Below, one piece after another: positions 26,121-37,129 of a DNA stretch of 64,000 nt. Below the pieces are notes generated by a model. The model had not been told where the DNA came from and ran no database searches. It saw only the letters and a program-made list of their open reading frames with translations. Made by a program: the position numbers and the translations under genes. Origin of the DNA: Podospora bellae-mahoneyi (lineage: Eukaryota > Ascomycota > Sordariomycetes > Sordariales > Podosporaceae); NCBI RefSeq assembly GCF_035222275.1, contig NC_085882.1, positions 2,301,501-2,365,500 on the forward strand, written 5' to 3'. Every line of letters begins with the position of its first letter. The first letter of the stretch is position 1.

Positions 26121-26144
26121 GGGGGGGGGGGAGGGGGGGTTGGG
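26121..26144 (+). repeat. G-tract with quadruplex potential
   Basis: G11, then A, G7, TT and GGG within 24 bases, preceded by another G run near 26055-26062. These runs could fold into a G-quadruplex on the plus strand. Confidence 0.7.
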
Positions 26145-26711
26145 TTCATATTCATCGATCTTGCAAAGATAGACGGTCTAAAAATAAGTGATCTTCACCA
26201 TCCCAAGGTGAGGTTCTGGTGATGTTGACAACAACGACGACAACATTGACGATACTCACGACCACCACCACCAACCCTTTGATCAAATGCACAAAACCGG
26301 CCAAGCTTCCCTTTCCGGCTACTAGCCTACCTAGACTATAACAAACCCACATTATCTAATGTAGCTTGTGCATAAGGTACCACTGGTACCTGCAGTGGCG
26401 TGAGGAGTTTAGGTCCTTCCGGCGCCGGCGGCATGCCACTTTCACCCACTTCACACGAAAAAAGGTAACGACAGCATTTTTGTACTAATCATGTACGGGG
26501 GCGGCAGCAGAGAGGTAGTATCTGACTCCACAAAAGGGGGCCGCATCGAAGCGCGCCGCACCTTACTAACATCAGCGCTGGCGCTGGTGTTTGGTTGTTT
26601 GTTTGTCGCGGAGAGAAAGGAAAAGAAGGCGGATCCCATAGATGGGTACCTAGCGATATCAGGATTCCCACTTATGGGGTTTTTGGATGGATAGTGGATA
26701 TGAGAAGCACC

Positions 26712-26731
26712 CACCGACCGACCGACCGACC
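26712..26731. repeat. CCGA tetranucleotide repeat
   Basis: Four to five tandem CCGA units. Simple repeat with no associated gene. Confidence 0.75.
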
Positions 26732-27839
26732 GGACAAGAGAGAAAAGAAGCGGTGATGTGTTGTCACTTTCCGTCGGTCGTTGTCTTGGGGACACTCAGA
26801 ACAGGTTGGCGGGCGGGATGGAGTCAAAAAATGAGAGCAAGTTTCCAAATGAGCGGTGGACAACAAATTGCATAACTCTCTAGCTTGACTGTACCGTACT
26901 TGTTTGTTTGATGGCTGACCGGTCCCACACGAGGGCCGGACTTCCCAATGCCGGATCGGACCGGACACTCACACCATCGAAGCATCGATTGGCACCGGCA
27001 GTTGTCATGGTCAGCTTCAATGTTTTGCCGGTTTGGGTTTTCCTGGGGATGAGTTTTGGTGCGTGTATGGGGTAGGTTATGGGGTTTGATGGAGTGCAGT
27101 TGACTGACTCCATAGATACTGGACAAAAAGGTGGGGATTGGGAATTTTGGCTGCTGATGAGCGGTCTGGAGATGGGGTGAGGGTATGTTCTGATACGGTG
27201 GGTGGTGGTTTGGTGACATGAGGGTGGTGATGTGTACTTTTCTAGGTATGCTCCGTAATAGGGGTGAGTGTTGTTGTGGTCTGGTGGCAGTATCTCCGGT
27301 GTTGGGTTGTTTGGGAGTCATGAAGGGCTGAGTCACTGCCGTCAGGACGATGATTTGACTTTGCTCGTTTGGTTTGGGCGAGTCTCCGCCTCGTGAGGAA
27401 TATTAGTGCTCTCGCCTGCTGCTTGTAGCTTTATATGATACCAGGCAGATAGATGGCCGACTTATGACTACTATATATTTTTGTAAAGTGCATGTGAATT
27501 CAGTTAGACCCAATCAACCCAGATTTAGATATACCACGTCGAGCCCCCGAGTCTTCAGCACCGGATGTGACAGAGATGGCCATTACGACGGCATGGGGTT
27601 GCCAACATATCTGATCCAGCATGCAAAGTCACAGGCCATCACCAAACTTACCGAGGCGAAATTCAAGACAGACACAGCCGTCGGTCTATATTCACGTGTA
27701 ATTCCACATCTGCGATAGCTTAGCCTGATATACATCACGCCCCAAGAGGGAGTCAAGACACTCTTCTCTTAACTCAAAGATAGCAAGAAAGTTCCTTATC
27801 GAACTCGACACTCTACAACCGTGACCACGCTTCCGACTT

Positions 27840-28145
27840 TCTTTTCAGGTCATTTTAACCATCTTTGAAGGCCTATCAACCATGTTTAAGGCCTTCTACT
27901 TATCCTCTAAGGCCATTTAACTATCCTTGAAAGCCTCTCAATCATTCTTAAACGCCTATATAAAGTGTTCAAGGCCTTTTAACTATCTTTAAAGGCCTCT
28001 GAATCATATTTAAACGCCTCTTGACTATCCTTCATGGGCCCCAAACTATCCTAGAAGGCCTACTGGCTATCTTTAAGGGGCTCTAGACTATCTTCGAAGG
28101 CATCTTAACTATCCTTAAAGGACTCTTGATTATACTTGAAGGATG
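27840..28145 (+). repeat. Degenerate ~21-bp tandem array, about 14 units
   Basis: Successive units of 20-22 bases follow the pattern AACTATCCTTAAAGGCCTCTT with many substitutions, for example TAACCATCTTTGAAGGCCTA, AACTATCTTTAAAGGCCTCT, AATCATATTTAAACGCCTCT and ACTATCCTAGAAGGCCTACT. About 14 consecutive units are recognisable. No ATG-initiated frame crosses the array, so it is not a coding repeat. It sits about 480 bases beyond the 3' end of the minus-strand WD40 gene. Confidence 0.82.
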
Positions 28146-28622
28146 TTAATTCTGTCTGCGGCATGGGCCTATGAGGTAACATTGTAATTGGTGGGAAATG
28201 AAGTCGAGGCTGGCATTGAAGCCCAAGTCATAGTAAGATGGCTTAGGTGGCTGGAAGTTATTATCTTCAGTGACTATTTACGCCTGCAACAAATCTTCAA
28301 TGGCGATGACTTGGTTACCTTCTCTCTATTATCTGTCCATAACGTGAGACCCTCCACCCATAACTCAGAAATACATTCTAGGTCATCGAATCACGCTTCA
28401 TAATAATGCAAGGGAGCTTCTCAGCCTGTATCAATAAGTATTTAATATTGCATTGCATACATTTACCCCAACTTCTCTACACAATTATACCCATCTCTGC
28501 TACCCCATCTTCTTGACTCCCGTCCATTCTCACTCCATAATAACCAAATGCTTGCTTGCTCCCAAAATTAACAACAAATGCAAATGCCCCAAAAAACAGA
28601 ACCGCCCCGTCTAAATCTAAAT

Positions 28623-31600
28623 CTAAAGCTCGTCCATATCCTCGTCCTCATCCTCATCCCCATCTCCCTCTTCCATCTCAGGCAGCTCCTCATACGGTAA
28701 GGTGTACTCTCCCAGCAACTCAAAATCCACCTCCCGTTCCAACTCCCGCTTGGTATGCTCAGGCAAAGAGTTCACGTTAAGAACATCCCTGCTCATATTC
28801 CGAAGATGCACCTCCCCAAGCCCCGGCTGTTCCCTGATCGGCTTCAGGGACAGGTGGCGTATCCTAGATGAGCTCCTACGGGATGTCGCCTTCTCTTCTT
28901 GTTGATTGCAGAGCCATTGTCCCAACAACGGCGCGTTGGGGTCGCCATTCAAATGTGCCTCAGCGCAGAACAACCCCGTGGACGAGTAGTTTGGGCCTTG
29001 CACCGCCCCAATGGTGCGCTTAGGGTGCATAACTAGCTGTCCCGACGCCAGATAAGCCCTGGCGATTGCCCAGGGCGTCTCAACCTCGGGCGGCGGGAGT
29101 GCCCGACCTTCGGCATCCTGAGCCGGGGGCTCGGGCTCTGGGTGAGGAATTATTTGATGCGGGCGTTCAACTTCCCGCATCATGCCGTTGGGCAGTTTGA
29201 ATTTGTCTTTCGGTTTCGGGTTATCGTCCTCCTCGTAGACTGATAAGATAAATACTCGACCACTTGCGTCGCCAACGACTAGTCTTGACTTGTCTGGAGA
29301 AAATACGCCGCAAGCTATAGGCGCTGGTGCTTCAAGCAGTATTCTCACAAGTGGTTTATCGAAAGACCTTATGTCCCACACTTTGACCACACCATCCGAC
29401 GAGCCGGTGTAGAAGCGGTCAGGTGAAGTGCCCCAAGCCGTGAACTTCACGCCCACATCGTATTTCTCTCGATCACCCTCACACTCATCGATTGGCTGGC
29501 CATGCTCTAGTAAGTGAACGAGACCACGGCCGGGAGCAGTATCCCAAACGTACACCTTGCCGTTGGTGCACCCAGCGGTGACGTAACAATAGGCTGGGCT
29601 ATTTGGCATAATCGTCAGCTCATTGATATCCAGAGCCGGGCAGTCCAGCACCTTGATAGCTGAGAATTGGGCGGTCCCATCTTCAGCGGGATCGGTGGGC
29701 CGAAAAATTCGAATTTGTGTCTTCGTCTTGGGCTCCAGATCCAAGCCCGAGGGCGATGTGGCTGCAATGAAAGATGCTTGGTTTGGATGCCATAGCACCT
29801 CAAAGACGTTGGACTTCTCCGCTGACAAGATGTTGAGCCTTTTGCCGGTAAGCCCATCCCACAAACAAAGCTCGCCCGAGTTTTTCCGGTCCTCGGGGAT
29901 GTCGAGGTCATCTCCGGTTCGACTACGCGGAGAATACCCAACCAGGAGCAAATGCTGAACCTCCTCGCAAATACCCCATTGCATAGTTGCCGGATAGTAT
30001 GCCCATTTTTCCGTCGGCACTAAGTTTCCTCTCTCGTCCGTAACGCGGGAGCAATAAAGCCTACCAAAAGGGCTTCCAGAGATATCCTCCTCGTTGATCT
30101 TGTACACTCTCACTGCACCCGCAGCAACATCCGCAGCAGTCGCCACCATGCCGGAGCTGTGCTTGGAGGCAATGACAAAATTCACGTTGCCTTCATGCTT
30201 CCACTCCCCTAACAGACTCATCGAAGCGCCTGATGGTTCCGCCCTCCAGACTTTCACACAACAATCAAAACCAGAAGTGTAAGCCCTGTCATGAATGGCG
30301 TCGTATGCAGAAGACACCACGGAAGAGTAGAGCCAAGGATCTTGGCTCTGTCTCATAGCCTCTGTTGAATTCTCGCCCCTCTCAACGATCGGCCGGACAA
30401 TTCGATGGTCGGGATAGGCTCTGATAGTCTTCCAGCTACAAGAGCCCAGGACCAAGTTGCCGGGTTTGTTGTACTGCTGGTTGTGGGAGTCAGAGTGTTC
30501 GGTTGTCCCACAGATGAAGCCATCATCTGATATCCAGACAATCGTGATGATATCCCCGGCACCGCCTGCCCACTCGGCTCGAAGAGCCAGCTCATCTTCG
30601 CGGCATTTTCGAATTTCGTTGTGTAAGTTTTGTGGCCTTCTCATCGACCCATAACCACGAGACCCCACGATTTCCCTGGCAAATAGCAAGGACGAAATCT
30701 TGCTTTCCCGCAAGAACTTCCCTTGTCGGTTAGCCTCGTCCTTGCGCAGGATGATCGACGCAGGGCGGTCGTTGAGTTGTCTGTTTTTGAGATCCTTTAG
30801 AAAGTTTTCGAGATCCTCCTTTTCCCTGCCTGGAAACAGCATCCTTCGATTAGGGTCAGCTTCCCATGCGCCTAGAAGGCTCGACAAAGCATCCGGAAGT
30901 TTTTTATTCTTCAAGAGCTTTGCTAGATGAGAATGGCCGTCCCTTTTTTTCTTTTTGAATTCGGCAGGAAAGACTCTAGAAGCAAGGCCGTTCAGCGATT
31001 GGATTTCTCGTGCGGTGAGGTCCACATGCAATGTGACCGGATCAATTGCGCTCGAAAGTAAATCGTCAAAATAGCTGTGGGCATAACTGACAGCAAATGC
31101 CCGGTCTTTGAAGTAAAGGTAGGGCCGCCGCTGCGTTAACTGGATGGGTGGCACGCTGGCAGCATGACGCCAGACTGGCGCAAATACCCTCCTTTGAGTC
31201 AAAGACGGCGCGGCAGATTTCTGCGGAGCCGGCCCAGCTTCGTCGCCCGAATCATCATCAATAACAATGGCCTCCTCTATTGAGCGACCGGTCGCCTGCA
31301 CCCTCGCCGGTGGGAGGTGAGGAATACGCGGAAGAGGGATGGGAGACGTCGAAATCAGGGCAGCCTGTCTCACGCTCGCCTTCGCTGGGTTTCGTACTTG
31401 GTCTGGCTTTTCGATTTTTGGGGGAATATTCGGAGGAGGTATTCTGGGCAGAGGAATTGGGGATGATGAATGTATAGGGTCGGAGGAGATCCTCCCAAGC
31501 TGCTCCGGTATGGACGCCTCGAGCGAGGTGTTTTGAGAATTCTACAGACACAAGTTAGCTCAAATTGTCACTGCCTGGTAGCTGTGGGGGAGGGGGAGGG

Positions 31601-32172
31601 GTACAGGGCAACCAAGCAGGTTTTGGAGTTCGTAAGGCACGCGCGCGGCTATCTTGGCTTCTAGGGCGGCGGAGATGTCTCCTGTTGCCCTAGAATGATA
31701 CTCCTGAGCAAACTCGGAGCCCGGGGAGGTAAAGAGGAGGATAAGCTAGGGCGCGCGGTGTGTAAGAGAAAGCTCGGTACAAAGGTATTTAGGACAGGTT
31801 GCCACAAGTGGTGGAAATGTATATATAGCAAGAACGCATGGTGACACCTACTTCTCGGCCAAGCTGAAGAGTTTTGTCTCCACGCTCTCGGAGAGTATCA
31901 AGACACTTGAAAATATGAGGGAAAACCTGCTTCTTCAGGCACCTATTCAGCGCATCTTCTCGGTCGGTTTGTTCTCGTTCCAGGCGTGGTCGTTTGGCGG
32001 GGGGCTCGCCATTGGAGGGCGCCAGCCCGTTGCTCGGCGTCGCCTTATTTGGAGAGATATCTGGCCTAAAAGAAGTTGTTAACAGTAAACCACTTCGACC
32101 AGGCACTGGAAGCGCAGTGCTCTGGAATGGGAAGCGTGTGGGAGAAGTGGTCGCTGTCACTGTCGAGCTCAT
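28623..32172 (-). CDS. Large WD40-repeat protein, possible Raf1/DIM-9-type DCAF
   Basis: Exons 31852-32172, 31605-31745 and 28623-31541, all joined in phase 0, give about 1126 residues; exon 2 and its donor (GTACCC) are less certain. The N-terminus is Ser/Thr/Pro-rich, with a basic KRPRLEREQTD stretch. Exon 2 encodes GSEFAQEYHSRATGDISAA and AARVPYELQNLLG. A conserved-looking helical part follows (RRPYLYFKDRAFAVSYAHSY; SLNGLASRVFPAEFKKKKR; FPGREKEDLENFLKDLK). The second half carries WD-type repeats (SGFDCCVKVWRAE; CTNGKVYVWDTAPGRG; SSDGVVKVWDIRSFDKP). The last, near residue 871, fits the DWD box that binds DDB1. The tail is very acidic (EEGDGDEDEDEDMDEL). In Neurospora the WD40 protein of the DIM complex (DIM-9, related to fission yeast Raf1) has a similar plan, but that assignment is a guess; a different DCAF or scaffold protein is possible. 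Confidence 0.8.
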
Positions 32173-32389
32173 GGAACCTCGAGTAGCGGTGGAAGACGCG
32201 TTGAGAAGCGCGTATCCCAAAAACGCCCAAAAATCGTAAAAAAGTCGATTAAAAGTACAGACCCATCTAGAATCATACAAAATAATAAACCGGTAGAAAT
32301 ACAAGCTTGAAAAAAGGAAAATACATACCAGTTCATGTTGCCTGCTTTGCCTGTTTGTGGGTTGTTGTTTTAGGCCCGTTACAGAAGCC

Positions 32390-32645
32390 TGTTAAGTAAC
32401 AACCGCCAAGAAATAACCTGCCAAATAGATACTACTAAAATTACATAATAAAATTGGACTAAATAAATCTATTTAATCTTTTACTTTAAAATTACTGTTA
32501 TTTTTTACTAATATTCTAAATTTAATATATAATTAAAAATATTTATAGTTATCAGGTAAAATTTAATTGGTTTTTTAAATGATCATTAGCGTAAAACATC
32601 ATCATTATATTTCCTTTACAAAATATATATCTCGTATCTTGACAG
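32390..32645. repeat. AT-rich block, probable RIP-decayed repeat relic
   Basis: Roughly 250 bases estimated at over 80% A+T and rich in TpA, against roughly 50% GC around it. This is the usual look of a transposon remnant after repeat-induced point mutation. The family cannot be named from what is left. Confidence 0.5.
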
Positions 32646-32849
32646 TGTGACGAACCCCTATCCAGAACTTCTGAAGGGGATACTAGTTAAAGCACTTCTG
32701 AATAATCCTAGCTCGGTACAGCTAAATAGTGTACAACAAATGGCTTGTCTTATTCATAACAGTCTAGATACCAACGATTTGTGACTTGTATTGCATACTG
32801 TGGAACTATCTATCTACACCAGCCAGTTCGTCCATATATATAGACCTAG

Positions 32850-33012
32850 GGACCGTGGACCATTGACTTCCAGGCGGTCCTCGGTCCTCTCCTAATTGGC
32901 CGATACTGGACCGTGGACCGTAAGCCCCGCCGCAGCCCCCGGTCCCAATCCCATTGGTCCATCCTGTCTACCTGGACCGTGAGCCCCGCTCAATCGCCCG
33001 GTCCAGTCCTGA
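32850..33012. repeat. Imperfect GGACCGTGGACC-type direct repeats
   Basis: Three diverged copies, spaced about 55-70 bases, of a GC-rich segment holding GGACCGTG, AGCCCCGC and a CGGTCC element. They lie in otherwise AT-rich DNA and are probably internal repeats of an old element. Confidence 0.45.
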
Positions 33013-33176
33013 TTAGTTCCTTACGTCCCCATCGTCTCCCAAAACCGTAATAGAATGGCTCTCTATATTAATTCTGCATTAAAACATGTCTTTCTGCATC
33101 TTTCCGATACGATATATTATACTCAAGCTGCGAGAAGCCGGCTTTTTGCTCCTAGTAGAAGTGCAGCATGAAGCAT

Positions 33177-33261
33177 GGTGCTGAACGGGATGGTGCTGAA
33201 CGGGATGGTGCTGAACGGGATGGTGCTGAACGGGATGGTGCTGAACGGGATGGTGCTGAAC
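33177..33261 (+). repeat. Perfect 15-bp tandem repeat (5 copies plus a partial)
   Basis: The unit GGTGCTGAACGGGAT is repeated five times without a change, then a partial copy. In the ATG-initiated frame at 33168 it reads GAERD each time. Identical copies mean recent expansion, unlike the decayed sequence around it. Confidence 0.9.
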
Positions 33262-34106
33262 AGCCGATTTCCAGGGCTCTAGCTCTGAGAGTGTTTCTAG
33301 CTACATGTCAGGCATACAAGATAAAAAGTATAGCGAGGCTTTCAGGAAGAAAGCTTTATCTTACGCTGCTTAACTAAAAACGGTGCCTGAAATCCCACAC
33401 ACTTATACCTACTACTATACAGTGTCTTTGTCTTTTTCTTCCTTTTCATGTAGCTTTATATTTTCAAAACCTATTAGATGATCAGGATACGCATCTGACA
33501 CTGGCCAGAAAGAGGTAGCTTGTCTTACACAAACCTTCGGCAACCTTCTACTAATGTGCAACACTGATGCGCCGCGCAGCACAGTCTCTATAGCAGCTCC
33601 GTAGAATGATGCTCCAAGTCATGTGACAGCGCGTCATCTACTTAACACGCCCTAGCTTTAAGCACTGAAAGCTTGTTAAAGGGCCTGTACAAAATAATCA
33701 AACAACAGCATAATACAAGATTATGTATGCAATCCTCTTACTGATGACAATGTGTGTAACTATAACTTATAAACTAAATTCTTTAAGTCTATGTATGATG
33801 GTTCTGTAACTTTCTTTATTTGTCAAACTCCCCTTAAGGATCCCTTAAGAAACCCACAATACGGATAGAGGATTTGATGATATAAATACACTAACGCCTC
33901 GAGTTAAAGTCCGCCGACCATTGATGCATTATAGTTGGCAACGCGCCTTACAATTATAGTGTGTAGATTGTGTATCTAAGTGGGGAACTTATCATCCAAA
34001 CATCTGGTTAGTTTTCTCCCGACACAGTCGGTGGTTCTTGTCCGTTTCTCTTCCCCTACTTGTTTCCATTCTTCTCTCTTCTTCTTCCATATCGTGTTTT
34101 TCGCAG

Positions 34107-35960
34107 ACAGTATTACCTATTCACCAGACCAACAACCTTGATTCGCGTTGTCTGCTCGTTCCCCCCCCCATAGAGTATTTGAGCGTGCAGGCTAACGAAG
34201 AGAGTGTGGAGCTGTTTGCCTACCAACGATCTAGTCGAAAACCCCAATGGAAACACAACCGCGAGAATTACCATGATCGTTGGTCTGTTCCTTCCCTTCT
34301 CGAGAACCGAACAGCGCCAAACGACCGTGCCAAAATCCACAAGAATCGAAGGCATACAGAATACGTCACAAAATCTGGAGGCGTGGGGTTCGTCAATGCT
34401 GCGTTGGAAAGCTACCTGGAGAACCCCTTCTACATGCTCCCTGACACTGTGATCTTCAGAATCATGAAGTTGTTAGACATAGTTAGCCTTGAGTGTCTTC
34501 GCTGGGCCGGCGGTTATTTCTTCAATTATTCGAGAAATGCGACTTTTTACCAGCGAATTACATATCGGTGAATTATCCATGGGCCAGATTTCGCCGATAC
34601 CTCACATCTCAACAACGGACTACTCCTCACGTTCTTGTTAGCGAGAGACTTATACTGTACTGATTGCTATGCCACGAAGCTCGCCAGGAACTGGGCCCAG
34701 AGAGTTCACTATTTGACCAAGGTGTACTTGCACTGCTCGGACTGCAAGCTCGACCACCCAGCATGCCTGTTCCTCCCATCTGAGCGCTCCAAGGGCAGGG
34801 ACAGCCGTCTCTGTGTTGGGCATATGGGTTTTATCCAATTGTGCTCGCACACAGTTTTCCGATGGTCTGATGTCCAAAGGGTGTCGTCTACCAGGTTCTC
34901 ATGGGAAAGGCTCAAGTGCAAGGGGCGAATGACAAGACGGTGGTAATGTGTCGCGACAAAGACCACATGCAGTCATGCCCACAGCAACCAAATGGATAGT
35001 CGTTTCCGTTTTTGTGTTTTGGAAAAAGTTGGCAGGAAGGTACATTTCCTCTGCACCCCCGTGTACCCATACGCAAGAGGCAAGGCATATCCAATCACGC
35101 AAGGACCGAGATACGCCAGAAGCTTATACTGTACATATCTTGGCTGGCACAGGTCGACCTGAGCCCCAATAATTACAGCCTCACGCCCGAAACGTTGGAC
35201 GAGAACCTTGCTAAATTCCGAGAGTGGCAAGCAGGTTTTACGTGTCCCGAGGCAGAGCCTGGACGACTCATCGAGACGATGCTCTTTGACCTCAACTGTT
35301 GCGATTGCCTGCGTTACACACAACTAGATCGGCTTGGTGGAACATGGCATCGCGCTCAGACACCGCTGCAGACAACTCTTCGGTCACTAGCTAAAAGCTG
35401 TTTGTTTGGGAAACATTGCCAACACCTTGGCCCGCTGACAAAAGCCCAAGTACAACAGCACTGTCAGAACAAACCGACCCGAGGACAAAGGCAAGCATGC
35501 AGAAAAGACTTTGTCAAACAAGCGCACGTCATGACCGTGGGTATATCGAAACCGTGCACCGAGGATACAGCTCCGTTCTGCATGGATCGAACAATAGCTC
35601 TACCATGGTAGGTCCTAGCGTGATATTCGACCTAGAAATTTCACAATGCCTAGATTGTCAATCGGTACCTAATATTGATATTATCAGCCGTGGTGGCGGG
35701 CTCTGACTACAGATCAACTTTACACGAATCGTGGACCTGGCATCGGGACCAGATGACAGCGTCGCTAAGATGAACAGTGCTTGGTTTCAGGCCCTTGACC
35801 CCCAGTCTTTTTGGGACGATGTAAAAAAGGATGATGATGGCCAGAATCAGGATTATGATGATGACAGTGACACCCAAACTACGCGGACGGGTATGACGAT
35901 GGGTATGGGGTGTATTGGGGCAAGGAGAAGACAATGTCAATGCCACTGCCTCTCAGTTTG
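34107..35960 (+). pseudogene. Decayed F-box-family gene
   Basis: Pieces of a fungal F-box protein lie in order in different frames. The first follows an acceptor-like TTTTTCGCAG at 34097-34106 and has no ATG upstream in frame. It holds the F-box text NPFYMLPDTVIFRIMKLLD then SLECLRW, at about 34430-34510. After a stop near 34570 the same frame resumes with Cys pairs (YCTDC; HCSDCKLDHPACLF) and CVGHMGFIQLCSH, as in fungal F-box proteins with a Cys-rich middle. Later parts are in other frames: CRDKDHM near 34955; LTPETLDENLAKFREWQAGF near 35180-35250; and a tail WFQALDPQSFWDD near 35780 followed, in another frame, by DGYGVYW. At least three frame changes or stops are not explained by plausible introns. 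Sequencing errors or very odd splicing are the alternatives. Confidence 0.6.
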
Positions 35961-36712
35961 ATGTTTGAGAGATTCGTTTAAACTGCTTTATAACCAAAAT
36001 GCACATAAAAGTACGTCTTGTATAAAGGGGGTGACGGACGGGGGATGGGGAGAGGAGGTGGTAACAGAAAGGACTGTCTAAGCTTGGTAATGGTTTCCAT
36101 GGCAACGCAAAGGGGCTATCGTGCAGGGACTCAATCAAGGGTTAGGGCTGTGTGTGGAGTATAGAAATTCCCATTATGGCCGTTCTGAGTGCTGAACCAT
36201 TTCCCGGATTCTTTAAAGAAAAGTTGGATATCTTGGAAGATAGGAAGTAAATAGTGTGGTCTATAGCCAGTACATTCCTTCTACTAGCTGTTACTGAAAA
36301 GGTCAGCCCGTTGCCAGTGTCGATACCTCCTGTATTGCGCTTGTTAGTTTGCCTCCTTCCTCAGGCGCCTGCTCCCTGCCCTGCATTATTAGCGGCAACG
36401 CAACGGCTTGTCATCTAGCCCATGTGCAGGCAATGTTCTCCGGCTTTATTTCACTGTCGCGCTTCCACTTACTATCCTCCTAGTAGAATTGAAGAAGGAA
36501 CCTTGGCGGTGCCTGCCATATAAGACTTGACCAGCACTACAGGCAAACCTGAAAGATTCTGCGCCTTTCTCCCGCCTTCCATTCGAAGCACTATGTATCC
36601 AGCACAAAGCCCAATAGCCTGATTCTATCGACGTTTAGCCCCCTGTCAACAGCAGGTTCTCGGGTTCATGCTGAAAACAAATCTAAAATAAAGCCCATTC
36701 ATATCACTTAAC
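35961..36712. other. Intergenic, nothing recognised
   Basis: About 750 bases between the decayed F-box gene and the small acidic open frame. No gene or strong motif seen. Confidence 0.5.
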
Positions 36713-37129
36713 CTAGTCAAAAGATAGCCAACAGGTCTTCACCAACTCCCTCAGCACCTCCCCCACCGCCTCCTCACCATCCGCTCCACCGTCATCTCCA
36801 TCACTTTCCTCACCATCTCCTTCACCATTTCCTTCACTCATATCACCCCTCCACTCCATCTTCATCCCGGCCTCAGTGGTGGGTACGGTCTGGTCGGCCA
36901 GTATGATGGTGGTGTGGTTGGTCTTGGTGTAGTGCTCGGATTTGTGGCAATGGCGGGAAAGATGGGGTGCTGATAGAGGTAACATCAGCTAATGGTTTTA
37001 GTGACAGTGATAGATAAAAAGTCTCTCTACCAAAAGTCATCCCTTCCTCGTCCTCCCCCCCCTCCCTCACACCGGCACCAACCGAACTGCATCCTCTTCC
37101 ATCCCCGAGTTATCCCACTTACCCCCCAT
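36713..37129 (-). CDS. Hypothetical small acidic protein
   Basis: Not recognised. One reading is a single exon from an ATG at 36985 (90 residues). The other is a 7-nt first exon 37123-37129 (donor GTAAGT at 37117-37122) joined to 36713-36969 (acceptor CAG at 36970-36972), giving about 87 residues starting MGAPHLSRHCHKSEHY. Both share the same body: a His/Cys-bearing start, ILADQTVPTTEAGMKMEWRG, an acidic Gly/Glu/Asp run, and a helical VGEVLRELVKTCWLSF end. The composition looks coded rather than random, but no family can be named. Confidence 0.35.

Larger units (their letters stand above)
17503..28622. other. ~11-kb region without a recognisable protein gene
   Basis: Upstream of PMA1 to the 3' end of the next WD40 gene. 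The first part (about 17.5-18.7 kb) is CT-rich and probably holds the PMA1 leader and core promoter. The rest has only short open frames with no conserved motifs, convincing introns or biased codon use. Visible structure: a GA tract near 19458-19492, a CA tract near 22348-22366, GGC runs near 22392-22416, CCGACCG runs at 26712-26731, a G-tract at 26121-26144, several GGTACC palindromes, and the tandem array at 27840-28145. Long non-coding transcripts or a distal PMA1 control region are possible but unproven. Confidence 0.6.
32173..34106. other. Gene-free, repeat-relic region
   Basis: Promoter of the WD40 gene followed by an AT-rich block, imperfect GGACCGTGGACC-containing repeats and a 15-bp tandem array. 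A 69-residue ATG-initiated frame at 33168-33377 exists only because the 15-bp repeat is a multiple of three. No solid gene. Confidence 0.6.

Noticed and set aside
17503-28622. Secondary-metabolite or other gene cluster in the empty region
   Set aside because: No synthase, oxidoreductase, transporter or regulator motifs in any frame.
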